A stretch of DNA of 64,000 bases from Periplaneta americana (Eukaryota; Arthropoda; Insecta; Blattodea; Blattidae), in assembly GCF_040183065.1 (NCBI RefSeq), contig NC_091117.1, forward strand, positions 111,889,001-111,953,000. The letters are read 5' to 3'. The notes beneath the pieces are model-generated. The model saw only the letters and a program-made list of their open reading frames with translations. It was not told where the DNA came from and ran no database searches. Each line of letters opens with the position of its first letter. Positions within the stretch are counted from its first letter, which is position 1. Positions 1 through 11,144 of this stretch are shown one piece after another. Position numbers and translations under genes: made by a program.

Positions 1-839
1 TCACAAGGTTATGAACAGTTGTCCTGCTAGCAATATTGTAACATTTGGAAACTTACTATATCTTGCAGAAGAGTATTTCACATAGGACTTGTCATACAGA
101 AAAATACGTTGTTCTAAGGTATAATTAACCTTAATAATGAATAACTTATCAGTATCACAAACAACACAATTTTACTCCTGATGCGCACAACCGTCTTTCA
201 CACGCAACAGATACAACTCGACTAACAGAACTTGCTGCTAACAGCCGTGAGCTGCAACGCTGAAATGGCGGTAGGCGCGGGAACTATCACTCAGTGCAAG
301 GCCGCCCCAAGGTTCACTCTATCTCCAGACACTCTGTATATTCATGCTCTGGTTTAATTACTTACGTAGATAAATACGTAGCGTACTTTTCTATACATCA
401 ATATTTGCTCAAAGCTTAAAAACTTAAAACTTCAGTGTTAAAATATATTTAAAACAAATTAATGTATTTTAAATACGCCGTATGGCCGTTTCGAAGTTTT
501 TCCTTCACCATCAGTGTCCGCAAGACGTATTTCTTAATATATTTTAACACTAGGAAGTTCTAAAGTTTTTAAGTTTAAATATTTAAAATATGATAAATGT
601 TTAAAGTGTCATAAAGTGAATAAAATTGAGAGAAACAACAATTTTTGTAAATAGGCCTAAATAACATTGAAATATAACAATAATCATAAAATCAATAAGC
701 AATGGTACATATTTAGCAATAAAAGCAAGAATTACAAATGTACAGAGCTATCCATATAAACCTTTACAATTTCAATCACTTATAACTTCTGAACCAATAA
801 TAGTAAAAATGTGCAATTTGTTCTGAATTCAAAGTAACT
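1..839. other. AT-rich sequence, no gene recognised
   Basis: No coding similarity, RNA gene or terminal repeat seen on either strand. It may include the flank of the transposase relic that starts near 840. Confidence 0.5.
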
Positions 840-1123
840 GTGGAGGATTCCTCAGAGTAAATGTTGAAAATGTCTTCCCCTGCACCCATACACAACTGTG
901 CTCGTCGCACCATATTCTGTGACGTTCTCGGAAGTGTATCCTCGTCAATGTTGCTGATTTCATTCCTAATGGCTTCACGGAGTTCAGCAAGTGACCACGA
1001 TCTATTCTTGTATACTTTGTCTTTAAGGCAGTCCCTTAAAATGTTCAGAGAGGTTAATTCAGTTGATCTGGAAGGCCAAAGGTTTTGAGATTAGGTGATC
1101 ATCGTGGAATCGTTAGACGTAGA

Positions 1124-1356
1124 AAGGCTGGTCCACAATAAACCGAGAACGGAAACGAGAACGAGAACGGAAATATTGTTAAAATAAGTGTATTCAAATG
1201 TGAGCATTCACAATTAACGAGAAGTTTGCCGGAGCCCGGGAACGGGAACGTGAAAGTTAATTGTGAATGCTCACATTTAAATACATTTATTTTAACAATA
1301 TCTCCGTCAGAGTTTTCGTTGTCGTTTCCGTTACCGGTTTATTATGGACCAGCCTT
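1124..1356. mobile_element. foldback MITE with arms of about 97 bp
   Basis: Two imperfect inverted arms (about 1126-1222 and 1258-1354) start and end with GGCTGGTCCACAATAAACC and its reverse complement and enclose a loop of about 35 bp. The arms share blocks such as ATTGTTAAAATAA and TGTGAGCATTCACAATTAAC. There is no coding capacity. No clear target duplication was seen outside the AA/TT-extended ends. It lies inside the transposase relic. Confidence 0.75.
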
Positions 1357-1412
1357 AACATGTGAGTAGCCTGTCTCCTGCTCAATCAGCGCAATGATTT
1401 CTTCGGTGAGTT

Positions 1413-1662
1413 TTTTAGTAGGTTATTTTACGACGCTTTATCAACATCTTAGGTTATTTAGCGTCTGAATGAGGTGAAGATAATGCCGGTGAAATGAGTC
1501 CGGAGTCCAGCACCAAAAGTTACCCAGTATTTGCTCATATTGGGTTGAGGGAAAACCCCGGAAAAAATCTCAACCAGGTAACTTGTCCCGACTGGAAAAC
1601 GAACCCGGGTCACCTGGTTTCGCGGCCAGACGCGCTAACCGTTACTCCACAGGTGTGAACTT
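1413..1662 (-). mobile_element. tRNA-derived SINE, family A, copy 1
   Basis: On the minus strand a tRNA-like head (A box around GGTTAGCGCGTCTGG, T-arm CCCGGGTTCG) is followed by a conserved body of about 160 bp ending at AAAATAACC. The same element recurs near 38.5 and 54.2 kb. Direct repeats GGTGAGTT at 1405-1412 and 1663-1670 are a target-site duplication. The B box is slightly damaged in this copy. Confidence 0.85.
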
Positions 1663-2017
1663 GGTGAGTTAAGCTATACGTCCTCGAACATCATCAACAC
1701 TGTTTTTTCCACTCTCGCTGAGGAGTGAGCCAGTTGTCTCCAGTTTTCTTGCCATAAACAAAATTGCTGGCGGAACATTGCGCACACCGTATTCTCTTCG
1801 AAATGCCCTTTGTGTTTGAATCAAGGAATTTGTCTTCCAATAATTTTTCACAATAAAAACACGCTACCGAACTGAGAACTGCATGTTCGTGTTATGACTG
1901 CAAACTAATTACCGTACTAATACCCAACAATAATCATAATTCTCAACAATGGATGGTAGGTGTACCAATATAGATTCTACATATTATTTTTGATGTACCG
2001 AAGTAAATATTATGATG

Positions 2018-2180
2018 TTTCCATGTGCCTTAGTGGATAAAGCATCAGCACGTAGAGCTGAAAACCCGGGTTCAAATCCCGGTGCTGGAGAGAATTTTTC
2101 TCCGTTCCACTACTCTTTCATCGTAATATAGCTTCTCCCAGAGCCATTGAGATCATTAAACTCAATTTCAAGTTTATACT
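2018..2180 (+). mobile_element. solitary tRNA-like SINE
   Basis: A tRNA-like stretch at about 2027-2091 has an A box (TTAGTGGATAAAG), the segment GCACGTAGAGCTGA and a B box (GGGTTCAAATCCC), then GAGAATTTTTCTCC with a T5 run. The layout and the AATTTTTC tail resemble the units of the tandem array at 14.7 kb, so it probably belongs to a related family. End point uncertain. Confidence 0.6.
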
Positions 2181-3499
2181 AGCTTCCAGAGAGAAAAATT
2201 ATAACTAATTAAAATTGTAAAGATTTATATGAATCGCTCTGTATAAAAACATTTCTTACAATTTAACCAAACCTGTCAATTATAAAATAACAGTTGTAAA
2301 CAAACAACATCTTTTATGATACAGCTGAAAAAAGACTTCCAAGTAAGAACCGAGAATGGCTGATGTATTGAAGGTCTTCAAAAGGAAAGAAACATTAATT
2401 CCATTATCATGAAGTCTAATCTTGCAAGTGTTTAAATAATATAGTCGTTCGAAAAAAATGCTAACTTGACATGCTGCTACGAATTTGAGTAAAGTAAGAA
2501 CAAAATTGCAGAGGAATTTTTAAATCATATTGGTGTTATCTTTGACCCAAAATATTTGTAGTTATTTCCTTAACATTTCGCAGGTTGCAGTAACCTGCTG
2601 CACTTCAGAGGTACCGTCATTTGTTTTTTCTCATACTCTGTACAGTCTTCCTAATAATATCTCGATTTTGATTTCATTTATTGACGTTCAAAGAATTTAT
2701 GAATACGGCAAAGAAGTTTTATTGTCCGAGCAAATGGTTTCACTACTCCAGTCCTGCACATGATTATAATAAGACACACTGCAAACAACACCGGTACTGT
2801 TAGAGCATAGTTCCCAACCACTCTTGAAACAGAATATTATGAAATTACAACAGAACACGAAATGTAGACCACCACATGCTATATTGTATTGAAGAAATGG
2901 GATATAAGTTAATCTATAATTTAATTTCTTTGAGAATTCTCAAGGTCATCGTTCTCGTTTCCATCCTCGAAATTCAGATAGACATTTGGCGAAAAGAACC
3001 TGTTCTTCAGTAAACATGGTACAGAACAAGATGTTTGAAGATGGTGCACATAAAATTCAAAGAACCCTTGTGTGCTCATTCATACAGAAGACGGTACCTA
3101 ATGTTTAATTTATTTTGGATCTGGAACCCGCGAAAGTGAAAGCTCGAGGAAAATTAAGTCGGAAGATTTTAAATTTGCAAACACGAAGGGAGTTGGAAAA
3201 ACTGCTATTATGGACAATGTGTACCTTTATATAAAACAATTTTATTTGTTTTATTACCGAATAAATTGTGTAATATGGAAGTGTGTCAATTAAAAAAAAT
3301 AATTTGTAAATTAGTTGGAATTTAACCTTTGTTATGAAAAAAATGTATACAAAAATAATACAGTAAAACTTCATTTATAGTTTAAATTTTCATGAGTGTT
3401 TATAATGAAGATTATACATGTGTTACTGTACATACAACGTTTTATATAATTCTAGCATTAAAACTTGTAAAAGAAACTATTATAAAACAATTAATAAAG
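2181..3499. other. AT-rich spacer, no gene recognised
   Basis: Only short open frames of ordinary AT-rich composition. No recognisable domain, RNA gene or repeat boundary until the direct repeat at 3500-3509. Confidence 0.5.
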
Positions 3500-3533
3500 A
3501 AATAACATCGGAATAATTTCGAGGGAAAAATTG

Positions 3534-3605
3534 TTCCGGAGCCGGGTATCGAACCCGGGACCTTTGGTTTAACGTACCAACGCTCTACCACTGAGCTACT
3601 CGGGA
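3534..3605 (-). tRNA. tRNA-like unit R1 (GTT anticodon position)
   Basis: A 72-nt cloverleaf: 7-bp acceptor with one C-C mismatch, D arm in TAGCTCAGTGGTAGAGC, anticodon stem TTGGT/ACCAA with loop ACGTTAA, T arm CCGGG/CCCGG with loop TTCGATA. The loop would read GTT (Asn), but position 33 is C rather than the near-invariant U. The sequence does not resemble known animal tRNA-Asn. Treat as tRNA-like or pseudo-tRNA. Confidence 0.6.
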
Positions 3606-3817
3606 CTCTAACCGACACCGATCCAATTTTTCCCTCTATATCCACAGACCTCAAAGTGGGCTGACAACCGTCAAGCAACCAACTTCGAGTGCACACTAAC
3701 TCCGTGTGACTTAAGTTGTGGTTTTCTGTTAACGAACAGTGACGTGTATTATGCAAATCAAGGTTTCAGGTGTAACTCCCTGTAAAGTTGATTTGAATAA
3801 TTTCGAGGGAAAAATTG

Positions 3818-3889
3818 TTCCGGAGCCGGGTATCGAACCCGGGACCTTTGGTTTAACGTACCAACGCTCTACCACTGAGCTACTCGGGA
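3818..3889 (-). tRNA. tRNA-like unit R2
   Basis: Same 72-nt sequence as R1, with intact A box (TAGCTCAGTGG) and B box (GGTTCGATACC) and a T run just 3'. Pseudo-tRNA status as for R1. Confidence 0.6.
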
Positions 3890-4102
3890 ACTCTAACCGA
3901 CACCGATCCAATTTTTCCCTCTATATCCACAGACCTCAAAGTGGGCTGACAACCGTCAAGCAACCAACTTCGAGTGCACACTAACTCCGTGTGACTTAAG
4001 TTGTGGTTTTCTGTTAACGAACAGTGACGTGTATTATGCAAATCAAGGTTTCAGGTATAACTCCCTGTAAAGTTGATTTGAATAATTTCGAGGGAAAAAT
4101 TG

Positions 4103-4174
4103 TTCCGGAGCCGGGTATCGAACCCGGGACCTTTGGTTTAACGTACCAACGCTCTACCACTGAGCTACTCGGGA
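4103..4174 (-). tRNA. tRNA-like unit R3
   Basis: Same 72-nt core, exactly 285 bp from R2. Both internal promoter boxes intact. Confidence 0.6.
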
Positions 4175-4387
4175 ACTCTAACCGACACCGATCCAATTTT
4201 TCCCTCTATATCCACAGACCTCAAAGTGGGCTGACAACCGTCAAGCAACCAACTTCGAGTGCACACTAACTCCGTGTGACTTAAGTTGTGGTTTTCTGTT
4301 AACGAACAGTGACGTGTATTAAGCAAATCAAGGTTTCAGGCATAACTCCCTGTAAAGTTGATTTGAATAATTTCGAGGGAAAAATTG

Positions 4388-4459
4388 TTCCGGAGCCGGG
4401 TATCGAACCCGGGACCTTTGGTTTAACGTACCAACGCTCTACCACTGAGCTACTCGGGA
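4388..4459 (-). tRNA. tRNA-like unit R4
   Basis: Same 72-nt core, 285 bp from R3. Both internal promoter boxes intact. Confidence 0.6.
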
Positions 4460-4672
4460 ACTCTAACCGACACCGATCCAATTTTTCCCTCTATATCCAC
4501 AGACCTCAAAGTGGGCTGACAACCGTCAAGCAACCAACTTCGAGTGCACACTAACTCCGTGTGACTTAAGTTGTGGTTTTCTGTTAACGAACAGTGACGT
4601 GTATTATGCAAATCAAGGTTTCAGGTATAACTGCCTGTAAAGTTGATTTGAATAATTTCGAGGGAAAAATTG

Positions 4673-4735
4673 TTCCGGAGCCGGGTATCGAACCCGGGAC
4701 CTTTGGTTTAACGTACCAAGACTCTACCAATTAAG
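4673..4735 (-). pseudogene. truncated tRNA-like unit R5 at the palindrome centre
   Basis: The T arm and anticodon arm match the other units, but the D arm reads differently (AGCTTAATTGGTAGAGTCTTGG on the minus strand) and the acceptor 5' strand is missing. The sequence then joins the oppositely oriented half, so this is the inversion breakpoint of the array. Confidence 0.65.
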
Positions 4736-4850
4736 CTCTATTAAGTCACACGGAGTTAGTGTGCACTCGAAGTTGGTTGCTTGACGGTTGTCAGCCCACT
4801 TTGAGGTCTGTGGGTATAGAGGGAAAAATTGGATCGGTGTCGGTTAGAGT

Positions 4851-4910
4851 TCCCGAGTAGCTCAGTGGTAGAGCGTTGGTACGTTAAACCAAAGGTCCCG
4901 GGTTCGATAC
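4851..4910 (+). pseudogene. damaged tRNA-like unit F1
   Basis: Identical to the other units up to the B box (GGTTCGATAC), after which 13 bp covering the 3' T stem and acceptor are deleted between two AC dinucleotides, and the T run follows directly. It cannot form a cloverleaf. Confidence 0.7.
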
Positions 4911-5122
4911 AATTTTTCCCTCGAAATTATTCAAATCAACTTTACAGGGAGTTATGCCTGAAACCTTGATTTGCATAATACACGTCACTGTTCGTTAACA
5001 GAAAACCACAACTTAAGTCACACGGAGTTAGTGTGCACTCGAAGTTGGTTGCTTGACGGTTGTCAGCCCACTTTGAGGTCTGTGGATATAGAGGGAAAAA
5101 TTGGATCGGTGTCGGTTAGAGT

Positions 5123-5194
5123 TCCCGAGTAGCTCAGTGGTAGAGCGTTGGTACGTTAAACCAAAGGTCCCGGGTTCGATACCCGGCTCCGGAA
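5123..5194 (+). tRNA. tRNA-like unit F2
   Basis: Intact 72-nt core. The 13-bp inverted repeat lies at 5091-5103 and 5195-5207, and the T5 run begins four bases after the discriminator position. Confidence 0.6.
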
Positions 5195-5407
5195 CAATTT
5201 TTCCCTCGAAATTATTCAAATCAACTTTACAGGGAGTTATACCTGAAACCTTGATTTGCATAATACACGTCACTGTTCGTTAACAGAAAACCACAACTTA
5301 AGTCACACGGAGTTAGTGTGCACTCGAAGTTGGTTGCTTGACGGTTGTCAGCCCACTTTGAGGTCTGTGGATATAGAGGGAAAAATTGGATCGGTGTCGG
5401 TTAGAGT

Positions 5408-5479
5408 TCCCGAGTAGCTCAGTGGTAGAGCGTTGGTACGTTAAACCAAAGGTCCCGGGTTCGATACCCGGCTCCGGAA
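5408..5479 (+). tRNA. tRNA-like unit F3
   Basis: Intact 72-nt core, 285 bp from F2, same promoter boxes and T run. Confidence 0.6.
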
Positions 5480-5692
5480 CAATTTTTCCCTCGAAATTAT
5501 TCAAATCAACTTTACATGGAGTTATACCTGAAACCTTGATTTGCATAATACACGTCACTGTTCGTTAACAGAAAACCACAACTTAAGTCACACGGAGTTA
5601 GTGTGCACTCGAAGTTGGTTGCTTGACGGTTGTCAGCCCACTTTGAGGTCTGTGGATATAGAGGGAAAAATTGGATCGGTGTCGGTTAGAGT

Positions 5693-5764
5693 TCCCGAGT
5701 AGCTCAGTGGTAGAGCGTTGGTACGATAAACCAAAGGTCCCGGGTTCGATACCCGGCTCCGGAA
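5693..5764 (+). tRNA. tRNA-like unit F4, anticodon-loop variant
   Basis: Same core, 285 bp from F3, but the loop reads ACGATAA, so the anticodon position becomes GAT instead of GTT. A change at this site is expected if the copies are not selected as decoding tRNAs. Confidence 0.6.
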
Positions 5765-5839
5765 CAATTTTTCCCTCGAAATTATTCAAATCAACTTTAC
5801 AGGGAGTTATACCTGAAACCTTGATTTGCAAATAACATC

Positions 5840-8800
5840 AGATTTGTAATTATGGGTAGTTTGATAAGATGGTAAATGAATAAAGAGGTTGCTATGACAA
5901 CAATGCTGTATTACATATTATAGCATGGCAAATTGTTTCATAATGTTAACTTTACGGCAAAAGTTATACCGTCGTAATAGAAGTCATGACATTTCAGTTG
6001 GCACTGTAATATTTTACACTACTGGCACTGATACAATAATGTGGCACGATTTTCACTAACTATAAAGACTGTTATAATGCTAGGATTGCAAAAAAGTCAC
6101 TTATTTTTTACTGATTACTTTTATTTCTCCTAAGGAATAAACCATGGCATAATATTGTGATAACTGTTCCACAATTTAAGTTACTTCAAAATATTTTCAG
6201 ATTGGCATGGTGTTAGGGTAGATGTATGTGTGGTCACAGCTTCGGCACGGATCCTCATTGTTTAAAATATTCCGTTTCTTCCTTGTGCGCGACAAGCTGT
6301 GAGGTGGGAGCAACGCTGCCAAACTTGCGGCTTGACTAGATCTTATACTGTAATTGGTTCCAAATTATCGTGCGTTTCATTGGAGGATCGTACACTGACA
6401 TTACTCATAAAAATAAGTCTATTTGGATTATTTTACCTAAACCTCCTACGTAGTGTATTGTTTAAACAATTTTTCAAATTCTTATAAGGAAATAATTGTT
6501 AAAAATTAAATATGGGCGCATAAAAATATAAAAAAAAATTGTTGTGTGCTTAACTTGGCTAAAAATGGAAGGAATCATCATTTTACTCGTCAAGAGGATC
6601 AGCAACAATAGGAAGAGAAGAACCAGAACCTACATCTAACCCTTTCACAGCTTGTTTTACCACAGCGCACAGCCAATCTTTACGTAAATTTAGGAACACT
6701 TTACATTATTTTCTATATAATTTTGCTTCCGTCTCTTATATTTGAGTATACTCGATGTAGTTTTTTGGGAGTAGGAGTATTAGGACAACTATCATCTATT
6801 TTCTGAGACCATTGCCACTATTTCACGTCAAAACTTATTAAAATTACTACCTGTTCCACTTCACGTTACCCCTCGGAGTGATGTCGCTACCGTCTCTGTT
6901 TACATCAGAACTACGGTGACTTGGGCAGCAAGCGGAGTTGCGGGGGTAGGAAACACGGATGATTCACGAAGACGCCGCGGGTAACCTGAGCTGAAACGGG
7001 TTGTACACCTGATTTATTACTGTCAACGCACTACCACAAAACACGACTGGCAAAGGAGATTCCGTATTCCTTCGTATGTTTACTGAATATGTTTATTTTC
7101 TTTATTTCCTTTTTCTGTTCTCGGGTTCCAAAAACATTATAACCAACTTAGGCCTATTACATGTTTCCGTCATAAATTATGTTTAGATTACTGAGAGAAT
7201 TGGAAGATGTATCTCATATGTTTGGAAATATACGAAGGAATTCTGTCCTCATCATTTTTGAATAGCCGAAAATAATGGGTTTCTTAACGTGTCACTATAA
7301 TAAAGTTCAGTCTACCAAAATCAGGTTGTCACCTGGACCTCGAGACATAGGATAGCATTGCTTATGCCTGATAGAAGTCTGTTTTGCGCCAATCGACGAC
7401 ACAGCACTTGTAACGCAGAAATGATATACGAAGAAACAACTTTAAAAGCGGAAGTGGAATATAATACTGCAGAAATGTAAAAATAAAATTTCAAATATCC
7501 TAATTTGTAACATATGTTTAAAATTCTCTCCTTTTGACACGTTTTCCGTCTTTTCCGACAGGATCATACATATTACGTATTATCCGTGGGTTGAATCGTA
7601 CGATCGTACATGATACCAAATTATCGTACATGCACAATCCAGATCGTACGGTTGGCAACAATGGGTGAGAGTTCGCTCATATGCTTCTCTTCACTCTCTG
7701 AATGGATCCTTCTACTCGTGCATAACTGGTTAGCACGTGAGCAGTTTGGAATTTCAAAATAGGGCGCATCATAATAATGAACTAAATTTTTGTTTTCTTA
7801 CATTTTCAAGAAAAACAAAATCTCGAACAAAATTAATTTGGAAGGCATAAATGACGTTTCGTATCTTTCCTATCTTAAAATATTATCGTATAAGTGTAAA
7901 AAAGGAATAAACGGAAAATGTTATCCAAAATAATAATTAACATGGGAAGTATGGGAATTCTGCCGAAACCTCAGAAAAAATTATTATGTGGGAAACGCAT
8001 AAGTACGGTACGTATAAAATATTCGTAATTCAAATTATTTAAAATATGAAATAAGTTTTACTGTATTATTTTAAAAAGAAATAGACTTATAAATGTTGGA
8101 TCATACTGTTTTGGTGTGCCGCATATTGTTGTTAAAACATAATTTATTCCGAACGTAGACAGTATATTTATTTTTAACGCAATGTGTAATTATTTTTGTT
8201 GTGCAATTGCGATCAGTACTGGTGGACCTACGGGACTTTCCCGAGGTTGCGACGAGAACGTTCCTTCCATGACCTTCCTCTGCGAGAAGTAAGAACTAAA
8301 TCGAAATTGTTGCTTTATAGCTAATAGCATAAGCTGTCACAAACTAGAATAGCTGCACCTCCTCACTTGAATTGTATTTTATTAAGTTGCTGCAGCTTTA
8401 ACTTTACATACACTTTTTAACTAATACGTGCTTGTAAAAACCTTTATATTCAGTATATATTAAAATAAGGCAAAATGAACAAATAAATAATACAATTAAT
8501 TATAAATAGATGATAGATTTATAAGCACTAAAATTATTAATGGCACCGAGGGTACTAGAGTGGATGTGGTGTCAGGAAGGTTCTTGGGAATGGTTCACAA
8601 GACTGGAATCTAACAATAGCAAAATGGTCGCGTGGATTGGAGAATACATGGAGTGATATGTAAATGGCGGTTAAGATCGTTAAAAAAATATTGTCGGTAT
8701 TTTGTATTGATAATGTTAGCAGCCCTGTCCGCAACTTATACTCGTATGTCTGCGCGCAGTTTGCTCGATGCATACTCCAGTAAATTTTCTGCTCTTAAAT

Positions 8801-9991
8801 TTCGTAGTCTTGTGAATTCGGCCTATAAACCTTCCCAACGGACACCACATCATTCTAGTCCTCCTGGCGCCAATCTTAACTTTTAGTGCATAATTAATAC
8901 ATATGTAATAAGGAAAATTATGTTTTAGAAATGAAAATTTGTTTCTGGAATATATTGAAGACAAAATTTTATGGCCGAAAAATTTATGTTGGCTGGCAGT
9001 TATGTTTGTTTAATTTCCCTGACTCGTATGACTTTGTATCATCTGAAAGCACTCTTGATCTAGGGAAGTATCGTCGGCATAACCTCTGATTAACAATTTC
9101 TCCACGAATATTTTCCGTTCCACCCATCACTTAAATGCAGTCTTTTGTGACCTACCCTATGCATAGTATTGGTGGAATATTTAACTAACTGCACACTGGC
9201 CTGTAGGATGTATTTTCTCGGTCTTCCCTGACATGCCCCTCAAATTAAATTTGCCAGATTTTTTTCACAATTTTCGAAAACAGATATCGATATAATTTGA
9301 AAGAAACTACTTTCAACTTTTCTGTTACTTTGCTATTAATTAGTGTGTGTTTATTTTTACGTACGAGCAGTTCATATAATTAAAATAATAATTATATTTT
9401 CACACTAAAAATATTCATTCTACTTACATACTGCTTAAATCACTCGTATTTTTCAGAAAAGTGAATATTTTAAGTAGATCTCCTCTGGATCCCAATTTTG
9501 TAGCAAAATCCTGACGGGTCAGGTTGATGTTGGCTAAGATAGCAAGCATTGCTGGAAGAGATTCTAAGCTCATTCTGGGATTTTTGGATGCTCACATCAT
9601 CTTTATTGAAGAAAAGACTCTCTCCAATGAAGCATTAGTGCCAGGAAGACATAGAGATAGTTCATCAACTTCTGGAGTTTTGCACAGAGAATCATATTGT
9701 CGGAGGAAAAATCACTTCATTCCATTTTGCTACTTTCTCTGAAGTCATATTTTTCTTTAAGGAAGAAATTTCATCAGATGAATATTATCATCCATGTCAA
9801 GTTCACCTACATAAAAAAATGTATTATCCCTTCAAAATTTTCTTTTCCTGGAGGAGATGTCAGCAACATAGGCTACATTCCATATATATCTTATTTTATG
9901 AAGGAGTAACCCAGGCACTAAGATATTCAACAGTTTGCTCATAAATTCGCGAGAGAAACAAAGCTTTACATTATACATAATTATTTATGTA
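5840..9991. other. long AT-rich spacer, no gene recognised
   Basis: Only short unconvincing open frames, the longest about 80 codons near 8.6-8.9 kb and 9.5-9.9 kb. I recognised no domain, tRNA-like head, terminal repeat or microsatellite. Old unrecognisable repeats are likely. Confidence 0.5.
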
Positions 9992-11090
9992 TTACAATGG
10001 CAGGAATTTAACTACAGTATATGTTATTATCCAGACGGCTCCAGGCTTTCCAGTAGCGGCTACTAGCACTGCCTTTTTCATTACACAACAGTATATTAGA
10101 TGGTTCTTATTCATTACTTCATTTTGATCATAAAGTGTGCACAAGGGGCTTGGTTTAATGACAATACGATACAGGAAGACAGTCATGGCCAGTTGTTAGA
10201 CGGCTACTGCTACACGTCCTGGACATTCAGGGAGTTTTCTTGTGGTTTCCTTCCATTATTTATCTGAAATTCTTATTGAAAGTTCTTTCATAGATATTCG
10301 ATATGGACTTCCGAAAGTCTCTCTTTGCAGAATGGAATAAAGTGGTCTGTTGGTTACTTGTAGAATTTGGGAGCCTTTTTTGGCTAGGATATCAGCTATC
10401 TCGTTACCTTTTATTCCACTGTGTCCTGTAATCCACTGAAGGGTGATGCATTTTCTCCTGGACTTCAGCTATTTATACAGTGGTTTGCATTCCACATCAG
10501 ATGACATGAGGAGGTCAGTATTTGCTATTGCTTGAATGGCAGATTTCGAATCAATGAACAATACTGTGTTGTAAAATTTATTATGGAACTAGTTTAACTG
10601 TTGCAATGCCATTTTGATTACTTCAACGTCAACCTCAAAGGCAGATCTGTATTGACCAGCTGGTGTGTAGAACAGTCCACAGAAGACTGCTGCTCCAACA
10701 TTCATTTCATCATATAATATGTACGACCTATCAGTGTATACTGTACATGTAACCATTTTTCTTTTGAGCATCTATTGTTCATTGTTTCTAAGGCTGACAA
10801 TTTTATTTCTGTTGGGTTTGTTTCTTTCTTTTGTATGTTGTTAATGAGGTGAACACAGTAAACTACTTCCTCTAAATGTAGGTGATTTGGTAAAAGTGAA
10901 AGACTGTCTGGTGTAGATTTAATGTTAAGTTTCTCTTTGATATCTAAGATTTTCTGAATATATTCTGCTTGGGTCTTTAAGTTAGAGTTTTCATACATAT
11001 TCCAGTATTCATTACCTGGCACTCTTAAAAGTTTCTCATAAAGAACAAGGACCTTTTATTCGATTAATGACTGGGGTTTACTATTTCCGG
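9992..11090 (-). pseudogene. LINE remnant with RNase H domain
   Basis: Minus-strand translation contains a broken RNase H domain: VYTDRS (for TDGS), then FIDSKSAIQAI with the catalytic Asp, then TGHSGIKGNEIADILAKKG. Downstream is a Cys/His-type tail (PSPLCTLYDQNEVMNKNHL) ending at a stop near 9992. A frame change lies around 10,720-10,770 and there are further in-frame stops. The reverse transcriptase upstream is missing, so this is a 5'-truncated copy of a Jockey/I-group retrotransposon. Clade not determined. Confidence 0.75.
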
Positions 11091-11093
11091 TTA

Positions 11094-11094
<1 letters not shown>

Positions 11095-11140
<46 letters not shown>
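11095..11140. repeat. (AAT)n microsatellite
   Basis: About 15 AAT units lying exactly at the 3' end of the minus-strand LINE that follows, so it is probably that element's (ATT)n tail. Confidence 0.9.

Positions 11141-11144
<4 letters not shown>

Larger units (their letters stand above)
840..1875 (-). pseudogene. mariner-like (DUF4817-type) transposase relic
   Basis: Read on the minus strand, 1669-1875 encodes a helix-turn-helix N-terminus (NYWKTNSLIQTQRAFRREYG, then a VRNVPP segment and KLETTGSLL), as in the DNA-binding domain in front of Tc1/mariner-type transposases in insects. 840-1095 encodes the family's C-terminus: a degenerate WPSRSTELTSLN where WPPRSPDLTP carries the third catalytic Asp, followed by LRDCLKDKVYKNRSWSLAEL and VRRAQLCMGAGED. 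The central catalytic part is missing. A SINE (1413-1662) and a foldback MITE (1124-1356) sit between the two coding parts; bridging the SINE rejoins the sequence as RGRIA-stop-LTEEIIALIEQE. Stops, frame changes and loss of the central domain show it is dead. The superfamily assignment is by recalled motif similarity. Confidence 0.7.
3500..5839. repeat. palindromic array of 285-bp tRNA-like tandem units
   Basis: Units repeat with a period of 284-285 bp. Five units (the fifth truncated) carry the tRNA-like sequence on the minus strand from 3510 to about 4736; then the orientation flips and four units (the first damaged) carry it on the plus strand to 5829. The block is flanked by the 10-bp direct repeat AAATAACATC at 3500-3509 and 5830-5839, which looks like a target-site duplication of the whole array. 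Units are nearly identical, with only scattered substitutions. Each tRNA-like core is bracketed by the 13-bp inverted repeat GAGGGAAAAATTG / CAATTTTTCCCTC, whose 3' arm also gives a T5 run suited to Pol III termination. Short open frames through the units are translations of the tRNA-like repeat, not genes. Confidence 0.92.

Noticed and set aside
861..1088. Plus-strand 75-codon frame
   Set aside because: It is the antisense of the transposase C-terminus on the minus strand.
3534..5764. Functional tRNA-Asn gene cluster
   Set aside because: C at position 33, an acceptor C-C mismatch, one copy with a GAT anticodon position, damaged central copies and no resemblance to animal tRNA-Asn.
3442..5831. 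Repeated 60- and 81-codon open frames across the 285-bp array, superficially like a family of small proteins
   Set aside because: They are translations through the tRNA-like core and its spacer on both strands, begin and end at the same points in each unit, and show no codon-level constraint.
3500..5839. CRISPR-like repeat-spacer organisation
   Set aside because: The whole 285-bp unit is repeated with no variable spacers, the array inverts in the middle, and the context is a eukaryotic repeat region.
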